Position numbers and translations under genes: made by a program
Notes under the pieces: generated by a model
Seen by the model: only the letters and a program-made list of their open reading frames with translations
The model's database searches: none
Told to the model about the DNA's origin: nothing
NCBI GenBank assembly: GCA_019750915.1
Contig: JAIENY010000004.1
Span: 124,001-188,000 of the forward strand
Direction: 5' to 3'
Length of the DNA: 64,000 nucleotides
Source of the DNA: Xanthobacteraceae bacterium
GTDB taxonomy: Bacteria > Pseudomonadota > Alphaproteobacteria > Rhizobiales > Xanthobacteraceae
Part shown: positions 37,190-45,935 of the stretch, one piece after another
Layout of the letters: the number at the start of each line of letters is the position of its first letter
How positions within the stretch are numbered: position 1 is the first letter of the stretch

Positions 37190-38095
37190 CTACGACTGCA
37201 TACCCCATCGATCGACGGTATTGGCTTCGATGGCGCGGAAGATGACGTTTTCGACGATAAGACCAATGATGATGACGGTGAGCAGGCCTGCGAACACGGT
37301 GGGGATGTCGAGGCTGTTCTTGTTCTCGAAGATGAACCAGCCAAGGCCGCCGGAGCCGGACGAGACGCCGAACACCAGTTCGGCCGCAATCAGCGTGCGC
37401 CAGGCAAACGCCCAGCCGATCTTCAGACCGGTGAGGATGCTCGGGAACGCCGCCGGGATCAAAATCCGGCTGATGTAGCGGAAGCCGCCAAGACCGTAGT
37501 TACGGCCAACCATCTTCAAGGTGCGGCTCACCGACAAAAAGCCGGAATGGGTGTTGAGCGCGATCGCCCAGGTCACCGAATGCACCAGCACAAAGACCAG
37601 CGAGCCGTTGCCGAGCCCGAACCAGATCAGGGCCAGCGGCAATAACGCAATCGCCGGCAGCGGGTTGAACATCGAGGTCAAAGTCTCGAGAAGATCGGTG
37701 CCGATCCGCGACATGATCGCAAGCGCGGTCAGCACCGACGCCAATGCGATGCCGCAGGCATAGCCCATCAGCAGCACCTTGATCGACGACCACGCCCGCG
37801 CCGGCAGCACGCCATTGCCGATGTTCTGGAAGAACGCGCTCATGGTCTCGCTGAAGGTCGGGAATAGCAGATTGTTGTTGAGATAACGGCCGTAGGCCTC
37901 CCAGATCAGCGCCAGCAGCACAAGGATCATGATCTTGCGAAGCCAGGTCTGGCTGTAGAGCCGCTCGAATGCCGACAGCGGCTTCTCCACCACCACCGGC
38001 GCCTTTTCCGTGGCACTGGCGTCGCGCACGAACTCCGGCCGCACCGGCGCGACCGCCTGCTTCATCGCTTTCATCGACAATGAGAGGTCAGACAT
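37190..38095 (-). CDS. ABC importer permease (TauC/SsuC type)
   Basis: I choose the ATG at 38095 (MSDLSLSMKAMKQAVAPVRP), which overlaps the ATPase stop by 8 bp. The product has about 301 residues with about six membrane helices. A cytoplasmic EAA-like loop carries YGLGGFRYISRILIPAAFPS and GLKIGWAFAWRTLIAAELVF, typical of the taurine/nitrate/sulfonate permease family. It forms the channel of the importer. Confidence 0.9.
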   Translation of the reverse strand: MSDLSLSMKAMKQAVAPVRPEFVRDASATEKAPVVVEKPLSAFERLYSQTWLRKIMILVLLALIWEAYGRYLNNNLLFPTFSETMSAFFQNIGNGVLPARAWSSIKVLLMGYACGIALASVLTALAIMSRIGTDLLETLTSMFNPLPAIALLPLALIWFGLGNGSLVFVLVHSVTWAIALNTHSGFLSVSRTLKMVGRNYGLGGFRYISRILIPAAFPSILTGLKIGWAFAWRTLIAAELVFGVSSGSGGLGWFIFENKNSLDIPTVFAGLLTVIIIGLIVENVIFRAIEANTVDRWGMQS

Positions 38096-38885
38096 TCTCA
38101 GCCTCCTCGATGGTATCGGCAAACAGCATGGTCTGGATCCGCTTCTCCAGATCGAGCGCCTCCTCGCCCTGCACCCCGCCGTTCAGCTCCGCCTTGACCT
38201 GGCCCGGATGCGGCGACAGCAGCAGGATCCGGGTGCCGATCTTGATTGCCTCGGGGATCGAATGCGTCACAAACAACACCGTGAAGCGGGTCTCGTCCCA
38301 CAGCATCATCAGTTCGTCCTGCATCTTGCGGCGCGTCAGCGCATCCAGCGCGGCAAACGGCTCATCCATCAGCAGGATATCCGGCTCCATCGCCATGCCG
38401 CGCGCGATCGCAACGCGCTGCTTCATGCCGCCCGACAACATGTGCGGGTGACTGTCGGCGAACTTCTCCAGATTGACCTTGCGGATGTAATGCATCGCCT
38501 TGTCTTCGGCCTCGCGCTGACCGAGCTTGCGCGTGCACAACAGCGGAAACATCACATTCTGCTTCACCGTCTTCCACGGCAGAAGCTGGTCGAATTCCTG
38601 GAACACCATCATCCGGTCTGGACCGGGATGCCTGATCAGCTTCCCCTTCAGCCGCATCTCGCCCTCGGTGGGCGCCATGTAGCCGCCAACCGCCTTCAGC
38701 AAGGTCGACTTGCCGCACCCAGACGGCCCCAGCAGAATAAACCGATCGCCCTGAAACACCTCAAAGTCGATCCGGTACGTCGCGGTCACAAGATGATTGG
38801 GCGTCTTGTACTGAAGCGTTACCCCCTTCACCTCAAGTAGCGATGATGTGTCCAATGGTTCCTCCCTCGCAGCGGGTGCTAACAT
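38088..38885 (-). CDS. ABC importer ATPase (TauB/SsuB type)
   Basis: The 265-residue ATPase has Walker A LLGPSGCGKSTLLKAV, the signature LSGGMKQRVAIARGMAM, Walker B ILLMDEPFAALDA and the switch His in LFVTHSIPEAI. It energises the importer. It is the first gene of a leftward series that can run through permease, binding protein, dehydrogenase complex and fumarase. The divergent region upstream contains the candidate operator at 39146. Confidence 0.92.
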   Translation of the reverse strand: MLAPAAREEPLDTSSLLEVKGVTLQYKTPNHLVTATYRIDFEVFQGDRFILLGPSGCGKSTLLKAVGGYMAPTEGEMRLKGKLIRHPGPDRMMVFQEFDQLLPWKTVKQNVMFPLLCTRKLGQREAEDKAMHYIRKVNLEKFADSHPHMLSGGMKQRVAIARGMAMEPDILLMDEPFAALDALTRRKMQDELMMLWDETRFTVLFVTHSIPEAIKIGTRILLLSPHPGQVKAELNGGVQGEEALDLEKRIQTMLFADTIEEAENV

Positions 38886-39138
38886 CTGACTGCACCGCTC
38901 AAATTGAAAGAGATCGTCTCTCCAATTAGAGCCGTTTGGACGAAACGATCATCTCGTATCCGCGGCCTATGATGAAATAACCGCAGCGACCACACGCAGC
39001 CCGCGAGCTTCGCGAGATGGTCAAGCGGAAATTCCTCCGTGCGCCGGATCGTCAAAGCGTTTCGTCTCCCGGTCGTCGATGCTTTTTGCATCTTGTTATG
39101 TTCTCGAGCGTGCCATCGATTACAGCCGCTGTAAAGAT

Positions 39139-39168
39139 ATCATATGTCTAATATAAGACTAGAGACAA
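39139..39168 (-). promoter_or_regulatory. Leftward promoter with candidate SuyR operator
   Basis: On the minus strand TTGTCT (39168-39163) and TATGAT (39144-39139) are 18 bp apart. Between them is GTCTTATATTAGAC (39159-39146), a near-palindrome with 10 of 14 positions identical to ATCTTATACAAGAC at suyA, plus an A/G difference at the first. It would place the ABC-dehydrogenase-fumarase genes and suyAB under the same regulator. Confidence 0.5.
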
Positions 39169-39326
39169 TGCGGCGAATTGACGGCCGCCGGAACTGAATA
39201 ATCTTTTGCAGACTGACCCGGCACTGTTTCATTTTGCTGCAACAGCACAATGAATGCACGCTCATGAAGCCTCGTAAAAAATCACCGCGATATTTCGAAA
39301 TGCGGAACGAGAAATGCAAAAGCGCT

Positions 39327-39355
39327 GGAATAAACTATTGCATCGTGCGTCTAAT
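39327..39355 (+). promoter_or_regulatory. ECF-type promoter upstream of sorA
   Basis: GGAATAAAC at 39327-39335 and CGTCTAAT at 39348-39355 have 16 bp between GGAAT and CGTC, the spacing of ECF sigma promoters. A start near 39360 would leave a leader of about 27 bases to the sorA ATG. Confidence 0.5.
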
Positions 39356-39386
39356 AACCACGGGAACATGTCCCAGGGAGAACCTC

Positions 39387-40595
39387 ATGATAACAAGACG
39401 CACTGTACTCCAGGGCGGCGCTGCTCTTCTCACCAGCAGCAGCATATTGAGTTTAACATCGCTCACGAGCTTCGCAGACGAAACCGTTTCGCTTCCCTTC
39501 GGCAATGGCGAGCGGCCATTGGTCAAGTACCCCCAAAAACGTCCGATGATCGGCCTGACAAGCCGGCCGCCTCAGTTCGAGGCGCCGATGTCGGTATTCA
39601 ACGAGGGCGTCATTACACCCAATGATGCATTCTTCGTACGCTATCATCTGGCCGGCATCCCCACCGACATCGATCCGGATAAATTCACAGTTGAAGTCAA
39701 GGGCAAGGTCGACAAGCCGATGACGCTGTCTCTCGCCGACATCAAGAAGATGCCGTCGGTTGAGGTCGTCGCCGTCAATCAATGCTCAGGAAACAGTCGC
39801 GGCTTTTTTGAGCCACGCGTCGCGGGTGGACAACTCGGCAATGGTGCAATGGGTAACGCTCGCTGGAAGGGCGTGCCACTCAAAGCCGTTCTCGATAAGG
39901 CTGGCGTTCAGGCGGGTGCCAAACAGGTCGTGTTCGGCGGCTTGGACGGTCCTGTCATGGAGGCCACACCGGACTTCGCCAAGGCGCTCGATCTTGACCA
40001 TGCACGAGACGGTGAGGTTATGCTGGCCTATTCGATGAACGGCGCCGACCTGCCGTTCCTGAACGGCTACCCTCTTCGCCTCGTCGTGCCAGGCTATTAC
40101 GGCACCTACTGGGTCAAACACCTGAACGAGATCAGCGTGATTGACACGGTCTACGATAATTTCTGGATGAAGACCGCCTACCGGATTCCCGACAACGACT
40201 GCGCCTGTGTTGAGCCTGGAACGGCGCCGAAGGCGTCGATCCCTATCAACCGCTTTACCGTTCGCTCCTTCATCACCAGCGTGCAAAATGGTGCAAAGCT
40301 GAAAACCGGAACGACGACCCTTAAAGGCATCGCCTTCGACGGTGGCTCGGGCATCAAACAGGTCGATGTTTCGATCGACGATGGCAAGACTTGGATGAAG
40401 GCCAAGCTCGGCAAAGACCTCGGCAAGTATTCGTTCAGAGAGTGGACGATTCCGGTAAAGCTGACCACGGGGGCGCACAATCTGAAGGTTCGCGCGACCG
40501 CCAATAACGGCAAGGTCCAGCCTGAAACTGCATCATGGAACCCAGCGGGTTATATGCGCAACGTTATCGAAACGACCGCCGTGACCGTGGCCTGA
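39387..40595 (+). CDS. sorA: Sulfite dehydrogenase molybdenum subunit
   Basis: I choose the ATG at 39387 behind AGGGAG; it begins the Tat-type signal MITRRTVLQGGAALL. The 402-residue product has the sulfite-oxidase fold: a molybdopterin domain with PPQFEAPMSVFNEGVITPND and the Mo-ligand Cys133 in VNQCSGNSRGFF. A dimerisation domain with GGSGIKQVDVSIDDGKTW follows. It oxidises sulfite to sulfate in the periplasm and passes electrons to the SorB cytochrome. The nearby desulfonating enzymes are the obvious sulfite source. Confidence 0.93.
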   Translation: MITRRTVLQGGAALLTSSSILSLTSLTSFADETVSLPFGNGERPLVKYPQKRPMIGLTSRPPQFEAPMSVFNEGVITPNDAFFVRYHLAGIPTDIDPDKFTVEVKGKVDKPMTLSLADIKKMPSVEVVAVNQCSGNSRGFFEPRVAGGQLGNGAMGNARWKGVPLKAVLDKAGVQAGAKQVVFGGLDGPVMEATPDFAKALDLDHARDGEVMLAYSMNGADLPFLNGYPLRLVVPGYYGTYWVKHLNEISVIDTVYDNFWMKTAYRIPDNDCACVEPGTAPKASIPINRFTVRSFITSVQNGAKLKTGTTTLKGIAFDGGSGIKQVDVSIDDGKTWMKAKLGKDLGKYSFREWTIPVKLTTGAHNLKVRATANNGKVQPETASWNPAGYMRNVIETTAVTVA

Positions 40596-40607
40596 AGGAG
40601 AGCGACC

Positions 40608-40928
40608 ATGAAAACATCCCACATCGTCGTTCTTGGCTTTTGCATGATCGCGGCAACTGGCTTTGCCGGCCGGCTTCAGGCCAAACCGGTGACTTACAAG
40701 CTGCCGGAAGAAACCGCGCAGTTCAAACCGGGCCCTAATCTGGAGGCGGCGCAGACCAATTGCACAGGATGTCATTCGGCTGACTACATCCAGACCCAGC
40801 CGCGCGGTCAGAAGTTCGGAAAAGACTTCTGGACCGCCGAAGTTAACAAGATGATCAAGGTTTACGGCGCTCCGATCGATCAGGCCGACGTCGGTAAGAT
40901 CGTTGATTATCTGTCGACGGCCTATTGA
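40608..40928 (+). CDS. sorB: Sulfite dehydrogenase cytochrome c subunit
   Basis: The 106-residue protein has a signal peptide (residues 1 to about 25) and one haem-c motif, C52-T-G-C-H56, followed by a small cytochrome fold. It accepts electrons from SorA and passes them to the respiratory chain. It starts 12 bp after the sorA stop, behind GGAGAG. A bidirectional terminator follows. Confidence 0.92.
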   Translation: MKTSHIVVLGFCMIAATGFAGRLQAKPVTYKLPEETAQFKPGPNLEAAQTNCTGCHSADYIQTQPRGQKFGKDFWTAEVNKMIKVYGAPIDQADVGKIVDYLSTAY

Positions 40929-40943
40929 GCGGCTCAAAATAAA

Positions 40944-40974
40944 AAAGCCCGGCGCACATGCTGCGCCGGGCTTT
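40944..40974. terminator. Bidirectional terminator between sorB and the CoA-ligase genes
   Basis: AGCCCGGCGCA pairs with TGCGCCGGGCT around a five-base loop. A runs lie on the left and TTT on the right. It separates convergent transcripts. Confidence 0.85.
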
Positions 40975-40991
40975 GTCATGCGCCTGTTCGA

Positions 40992-41873
40992 TTACGCGGC
41001 GGCAACAGCCCGCTTCACGCCGAGAAGTTCGACAGCCTGCGCCGGTGTACCTGCAACACGCACGCCCGCCTTTTCGAGAGCTTCGCGTTTGGTGGCATAA
41101 CCACCCTTGCCGCCAGTCACGATCGCGCCCGCATGTCCCATTTTCTTGTCGGGCGGCGATGATCGGCCGGCGATGAAGGAAACGATCGGCTTTTTCATGC
41201 CACGGGCATATTCGGCAGCCTCCTCTTCCATGCCGCCACCAATCTCGCCGACCAAAACCACCGACGTTGTGCGATCATCGCGATCAAGCTCTTGCAGGGC
41301 GTCCAGGGTCGTCGTGCCGATGATTGGATCACCACCGATGCCGATGAAGGCCGATTGCCCCAGACCGGCGCGGGTCAGGTTGAGGCACATCAGCGTGCCC
41401 AGACTGCCGCTGCGGGAAATCACGCCGACATTGCCGGGCTTGAAGATGTTCGGATTGTGGCCCGGCATAATGCCGACAAACCCTTCTCCCGGCGTCACGA
41501 TGCCCGCCGTATTCGGGCCGATGATCCGGCTTTTCGAGACGCGTTGGCGAGCGAAAATCTCCAGCACGTCGTGGCTGGGGATGTGCTCCGTAAGCGTGAC
41601 GATCGTCCCGATGCCGGCGTCGATCGCGTCGATAATAGCTTCCTTCGCCATCGTTGGTGGAATGAAGATCACCGATACATCGACCGGTGAATGTTTCGCT
41701 GCCTCAACCGCCGTTTTAAAGATCGGCAAACCGAGGTGCGTCTCGCCCGCACGCTTCGGATTGACGCCACCAATGACGGTGGTGCCCATTTCCATCATCC
41801 GTTCAGACCAGAACGAGCCTTGTTTGCCCGTCATGCCTTGAATGAGTACCTTTTGTCCGCGTCGATAAATCAT
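40992..41873 (-). CDS. ADP-forming acyl-CoA ligase alpha subunit (SucD-like); proposed sulfoacetate-CoA ligase
   Basis: The 293-residue protein has the succinyl-CoA synthetase alpha pattern: GMTGKQGSFWSERMMEMG, VGVISRSGSLGTLMCLNLTR and IAGRSSPPDKKMGHAGAIV with the phosphorylated His. It is distinct from housekeeping SucD (for example WSERMMEMGTTVIGGVNPKR) and closer to malate-thiokinase-like members. With the beta subunit and SauS it can activate sulfoacetate to sulfoacetyl-CoA at the cost of ATP to ADP. Its start overlaps the beta-subunit stop by 4 bp. Confidence 0.8.
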   Translation of the reverse strand: MIYRRGQKVLIQGMTGKQGSFWSERMMEMGTTVIGGVNPKRAGETHLGLPIFKTAVEAAKHSPVDVSVIFIPPTMAKEAIIDAIDAGIGTIVTLTEHIPSHDVLEIFARQRVSKSRIIGPNTAGIVTPGEGFVGIMPGHNPNIFKPGNVGVISRSGSLGTLMCLNLTRAGLGQSAFIGIGGDPIIGTTTLDALQELDRDDRTTSVVLVGEIGGGMEEEAAEYARGMKKPIVSFIAGRSSPPDKKMGHAGAIVTGGKGGYATKREALEKAGVRVAGTPAQAVELLGVKRAVAAA

Positions 41874-42997
41874 TGTGCCGCCTCTACCGCCGCTTTCACG
41901 GCGTCTTCCATGAATTCATAGGGCTCGATGCCAAGACGTTCGCGCACGAGCTTGACGGCCTCATCTTCGCCAGTGCCATGGATCGAGAAAAACACTGGCA
42001 CCGTGGGCTTTAGCGTTTCCCATGCCTTGACCACGCCATCGGCCATCACGTCAGTCCTGGCGAATGCACCGCAAAAATTGATGACAAGACTTTTGACGCC
42101 GGGGTTGGACAGAACGAGATCAAGTGCAACCTCCGACTTGGTATAGGCCTCGCCGCCGATCTCAAGGAAGTTGGCCGGACGACCGCCAAAGTGATCGATG
42201 ACATCCATGGTGGTCATGGTCAGCCCCGCGCCGTTGGCGAGAACACCGACATTGCCGTCGAGCTGAATGAACTTTAGACCGTTGGCAGCTCCTCGCTCCT
42301 CCAATGCCGTCATCTTGGCCGGCGCTGCAACCTTCGCCAGATCCGGCTGGCGCATCGTCGAGGAATCATCGAGCACGAACTTGCAGTCGAGCGCCACGAC
42401 GCGGCCATCCTTCAGCACGGCCAATGGATTGACCTCAACAAGCTCTGCGTCTTTCGATTGAAAAACTGTATAGAGCTTGGCAAGAACTTCGGCGACGCCA
42501 GCACTGGATGAGCCGAGATCGAGTCCCTCCAGCATCTTGGTTGCATCCGCTATCCCAAACCCGTGATGAATATCCACGATGTGCCGCCGGATCGCATCCG
42601 GATGTTTTTCGGCGACCTCCTCAATGTCCATCCCGCCTTCGGTCGAAAAAAGAACCAAGGGGCTACGGCTGCCGACATCGATCAGCACCGCGGCGTAAAG
42701 TTCGCGCGCAATCGGGCATAGCTGCTCGACCAAAACGCGACTGACACGATGCCCTCCAATACTCATTTGCAGAATTTCGTCGGCCGCCTTCGCGGCTTCC
42801 GCCGGCGTCTTAACCAGCTTGATGCCACCGGACTTGCCGCGTTTTCCGGTCGGCACCTGCGCTTTGACGACGGAAGGCCCTATTTCAGAGACTGCTGCAG
42901 CTGCCTGCTCCGCATTCTCACAAACCTTACCGGTCGGCGTCGGAACACCAGCGGGCACCAAGACGTGTTGCTTGGCAGCATATTCTTCGAGATTCAT
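41870..42997 (-). CDS. ADP-forming acyl-CoA ligase beta subunit (SucC-like); proposed sulfoacetate-CoA ligase
   Basis: I choose the ATG at 42997 (MNLEEYAAKQHVLVPAGVPT) because AAGGCGGG precedes it; a frame extends to 43084 inside sauS. The 375-residue product has an ATP-grasp domain with QVPTGKRGKSGGIKLVKTPA and EVNPLAVLKDGRVVALDCKF. The C-terminal ligase domain has VINFCGAFARTDVMADGVVK. It follows sauS by 10 bp. Succinate or malate activation is the family norm; sulfoacetate is proposed from the SauS/Xsc context. Confidence 0.8.
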   Translation of the reverse strand: MNLEEYAAKQHVLVPAGVPTPTGKVCENAEQAAAAVSEIGPSVVKAQVPTGKRGKSGGIKLVKTPAEAAKAADEILQMSIGGHRVSRVLVEQLCPIARELYAAVLIDVGSRSPLVLFSTEGGMDIEEVAEKHPDAIRRHIVDIHHGFGIADATKMLEGLDLGSSSAGVAEVLAKLYTVFQSKDAELVEVNPLAVLKDGRVVALDCKFVLDDSSTMRQPDLAKVAAPAKMTALEERGAANGLKFIQLDGNVGVLANGAGLTMTTMDVIDHFGGRPANFLEIGGEAYTKSEVALDLVLSNPGVKSLVINFCGAFARTDVMADGVVKAWETLKPTVPVFFSIHGTGEDEAVKLVRERLGIEPYEFMEDAVKAAVEAAQ

Positions 42998-43007
42998 CGT
43001 TCCCGCC

Positions 43008-44432
43008 TTACTTTCCGTAACGAGCCCAATGTGGCCCAAACAACTCTTCTTCGCTCGGCTTGTCCTCAGGAATAGGAGTGACAAGATGGGTGATATTGAT
43101 GAAGTGCTTGTAGTTCAGGTTTTCTGAGATGCTGTTCTTCTGCCAGGAGCCGCAGCCCATGGTCAGAGTGAACTCAAGACCGCTGTCAAAACCTCCGCCA
43201 TTTCCGAACGTGTGCGCAAAGTTGATCAGAACGCGAACGACAGGCAATTCTTCAGCCAACTCGCGCGCCCGCGACATATCCTTGGTGTGCAGGCCCATGG
43301 AGTGGCCGCGTCCCTGATAGTCGAGAATTTTACGAATCGTATCCTTTGCTTCTGCGAAGTCACTGGCGCGATAAACCGTGAGAACCAGCGCGAGTTTCTC
43401 GCCGGACAACGGGTAATCCCTGCCAATTCCCGTCTCCTCAACCAGAATGAATTTCGATTTGTTGGCTTCCTCCGGAAGCTCAAAGCCCTTCACCAGAACC
43501 GACATATCGCGAGCAATCAGATGACGGTTGAGCTTGCCGTTCTTCCAGAGCTCACCCTCGATCTTCTTCTTTTGCGAGGCATTTGCCAGGTAACCGCCTG
43601 CACGCTTCAAGGCCTCGATCGCCTTGTCGTAGACCGCGTCCACGATAACGACCGAGTTTTCCGAGGAACATGAAGTGGCGTTGTCGAAGGTCTTCGAAGC
43701 GCAGATCTTCTGTGCAGCGGAATCGAGGTCTGCAGTCTCATCGATAATCACCGGCACATTGCCCGCGCCGACGCCGATTGCCGGGGTGCCGCTGGAATAA
43801 GCGCGGCGCACGTTGTCCTGTGAACCCGTGACCACCACAAGATCGACGGCTTCCATCAGAGCCTGCGTGGTCTCCTTGGTTACAGGGGACGGCAAAATCT
43901 GCACCAGATCCTTGGGCAGACCGATCTGCTCCAGAGCATCGCGCATATAGTTTACAACCAACTCGGTCGTGCCATAGCCGAGCGGAGACGGCGCGACGAT
44001 CACCGCGTTACGTCCCTTGATTGCCATCAGCGCCTTGTTGACCGGCGTTGCACCGGGATTTGTCGATGGTGTGATAGCGCCGACAACGCCGAGGGGCTTG
44101 GCGAATTTGACGATGCCGCGCTTCTCATCGCGCTCAATTTCGCCCACGGTCTTGGCGCGCAGCATATCACGCAAGGTCCCGAATGTTTTGCGCTGCTTCT
44201 TGATGATCTTGTCGGGTACATTGCCAAGGCCGGTATCCTGCACGGCAAGTTCCGCGAGTGCCCTGGCATGTTCCGGCTTATAAAGCGACCAGGCAATCGC
44301 ACGGACGGCTTCATCCGTTCGGGCCTGATCGGCTTCGGCAAAAGTTTTCTGTGCCGCACGGGCTCTCCGCATGAGATCCGCGGCGATGCCTTGTGCGCTG
44401 GAAACACGGTCCTGAAGTTCGACCACACTCAT
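43008..44432 (-). CDS. sauS: CoA-acylating sulfoacetaldehyde dehydrogenase
   Basis: The 474-residue protein is an acylating aldehyde dehydrogenase: PSTNPGATPVNKALMAIKGR, GSQDNVRRAYSSGTPAIGVG and the catalytic Cys255 in NATSCSSENSVVI. SauS reduces sulfoacetyl-CoA to sulfoacetaldehyde with NADPH, which Xsc then cleaves. It lies in one leftward unit with a likely sulfoacetate carrier upstream and the ligase pair downstream. An acetaldehyde/propanal role is possible on sequence alone. Confidence 0.83.
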   Translation of the reverse strand: MSVVELQDRVSSAQGIAADLMRRARAAQKTFAEADQARTDEAVRAIAWSLYKPEHARALAELAVQDTGLGNVPDKIIKKQRKTFGTLRDMLRAKTVGEIERDEKRGIVKFAKPLGVVGAITPSTNPGATPVNKALMAIKGRNAVIVAPSPLGYGTTELVVNYMRDALEQIGLPKDLVQILPSPVTKETTQALMEAVDLVVVTGSQDNVRRAYSSGTPAIGVGAGNVPVIIDETADLDSAAQKICASKTFDNATSCSSENSVVIVDAVYDKAIEALKRAGGYLANASQKKKIEGELWKNGKLNRHLIARDMSVLVKGFELPEEANKSKFILVEETGIGRDYPLSGEKLALVLTVYRASDFAEAKDTIRKILDYQGRGHSMGLHTKDMSRARELAEELPVVRVLINFAHTFGNGGGFDSGLEFTLTMGCGSWQKNSISENLNYKHFINITHLVTPIPEDKPSEEELFGPHWARYGK

Positions 44433-44472
44433 TTTCGTTCACTCCGTTAATCTTGTTGTTGCCTACGACCAA

Positions 44473-45762
44473 CTATGCGGGTGTAGGCTGATGAGCCAGC
44501 GGCACCGCCGCCTTCGGCTCGTGGACAAATCGCTCACCAGGTCGGCACCGCAACGCGAGCACCGCCCCGATCAGCAAGAATGCGAGCGAGCCGATGAAGG
44601 GCACATCCCAACGACCCGTCAGATCAATCGCAGCTCCGAATACGACCGGCGAGATGATACCCGCCATGCCAAAGCCGAAATTCATGAAGCCCGAAGCAGA
44701 CCCCGCGTATTCCGGCGCGATATCCATTGGCATCGCCCAAATCGGAGCGACGATCAATTCAGCGAAGAAGAATGCCAAGCTGAGACAGACCGTGACCACG
44801 GTGAGGTCATGCGTGAACACGATGGGTAACATGAAGCAGAACGAGCCAAGGAAGCCGAGAACAATGACAGAGACCCTGGCTTTTGAGACATCGCCTGTTT
44901 TCCGGAGTATCCGATCGCTCAAGATACCGCCCACAGTATCACCAACGACGCCCGCAAGGAAAACACCTGCGGCGAAGATGGCTGATTTCTTGATGGCGAA
45001 ATGATACTCGTGCAGGAAAAACGATGGCAGCCAGTTGAGATACAGCCACAAAATCCAGCCGTAGCAAAAGTCCGTCAGCGTTACGGGCAGAATCCGCTTG
45101 AGCAAAGGCACCCATGGCACCGCCTTTCTAGTCGCCACCACAGTCGCCGGCGGGAGATCCGTCAATTCTTCCTCTGTGATCGCCGAATGAGTACGCGGGT
45201 CGTCTCGGAAATAGATGAACCACAGTACACCCCAGACAAGCGCGGCGATGCCAAGGAAAACAAAGGAATCGCGCCACGAGAATGCGACGATAATCAATGC
45301 AATCAAGGGCGGCGTGAGTGCATTTCCCGCGCGAGAAAACGCGTGGGTGATGCCCTGAGCAAAGGCGCGCTGGTCGGGCCGCATCCAGTTGGAAAGTGCA
45401 CGCGTGGCGGTTGGAAAGGCAGGTCCCTCACCAATGCCGAGCGCCAGACGCGACATAAACAACGCTGCCAACCCACCAACAAAGCCGGTCCAGATTGTCG
45501 ATACACCGACGACGATAGCACAAAGTGTCAGCGCAATCCGCGGCCCGAGCCGGTCACCAAGCCAACCGCCGGCAATCTGAAAAAATGCATAAGGATAGGC
45601 GAAGGCTGAAAATGCCAGTCCCAGTTGAGTGGTTGATAGCCCCAGATCCTTTTGCATAAAGGGAGCCGCCGTCGAGATATTGACCCGATCGACGTAAAAA
45701 ATGAGATACATAAGGCACGTAATAAGCAGGACGAAGCGGCTCGCTTGGTTTCGGATAACCAT
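44473..45762 (-). CDS. sauU: MFS anion/H+ symporter, probable sulfoacetate importer
   Basis: The 429-residue protein has about 12 membrane helices and the anion:cation symporter pattern: VDRVNISTAAPFMQKDLGLS, GGWLGDRLGPRIAL and LALGIGEGPAFPTATRALSNW. GGGAGG precedes the ATG. In other bacteria an MFS carrier (SauU) is encoded with sauS. Here it lies 40 bp before sauS, so sulfoacetate uptake is likely. A different small acid anion is the alternative. Confidence 0.78.
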   Translation of the reverse strand: MVIRNQASRFVLLITCLMYLIFYVDRVNISTAAPFMQKDLGLSTTQLGLAFSAFAYPYAFFQIAGGWLGDRLGPRIALTLCAIVVGVSTIWTGFVGGLAALFMSRLALGIGEGPAFPTATRALSNWMRPDQRAFAQGITHAFSRAGNALTPPLIALIIVAFSWRDSFVFLGIAALVWGVLWFIYFRDDPRTHSAITEEELTDLPPATVVATRKAVPWVPLLKRILPVTLTDFCYGWILWLYLNWLPSFFLHEYHFAIKKSAIFAAGVFLAGVVGDTVGGILSDRILRKTGDVSKARVSVIVLGFLGSFCFMLPIVFTHDLTVVTVCLSLAFFFAELIVAPIWAMPMDIAPEYAGSASGFMNFGFGMAGIISPVVFGAAIDLTGRWDVPFIGSLAFLLIGAVLALRCRPGERFVHEPKAAVPLAHQPTPA

Positions 45763-45935
45763 ACTGTAACCTCCCGGAACTTATTTTTTGTATTGACTGC
45801 CTGTCTGCCCAGTTCGTTGCCAAGCTTTTGATCGACGCAGTCATTGCGGCGGAGGATACAGAGCGCGGAGGCACAGGGAAATTGATAATCTGCATCCAGA
45901 TCATTCGAGAAATTTATCGCCGAGCCGCCGAGACA

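Larger units (their letters stand above)
38886..39386. other. Divergent control region between the ABC operon and sorAB
   Basis: This 500-bp gap contains no convincing gene. It holds the leftward promoter/operator near 39139-39168, a TGCTG-CAA-CAGCA inverted repeat at 39235-39247, and an ECF-type promoter at 39327-39355 for sorA. A long in-frame extension of sorA through this region is not likely, because the Tat signal begins at 39387. Confidence 0.6.

Noticed and set aside
38879-39091. 70-codon leftward frame upstream of the ABC ATPase
   Set aside because: It overlaps the ATPase start, lies in a control region and has no protein-like pattern.
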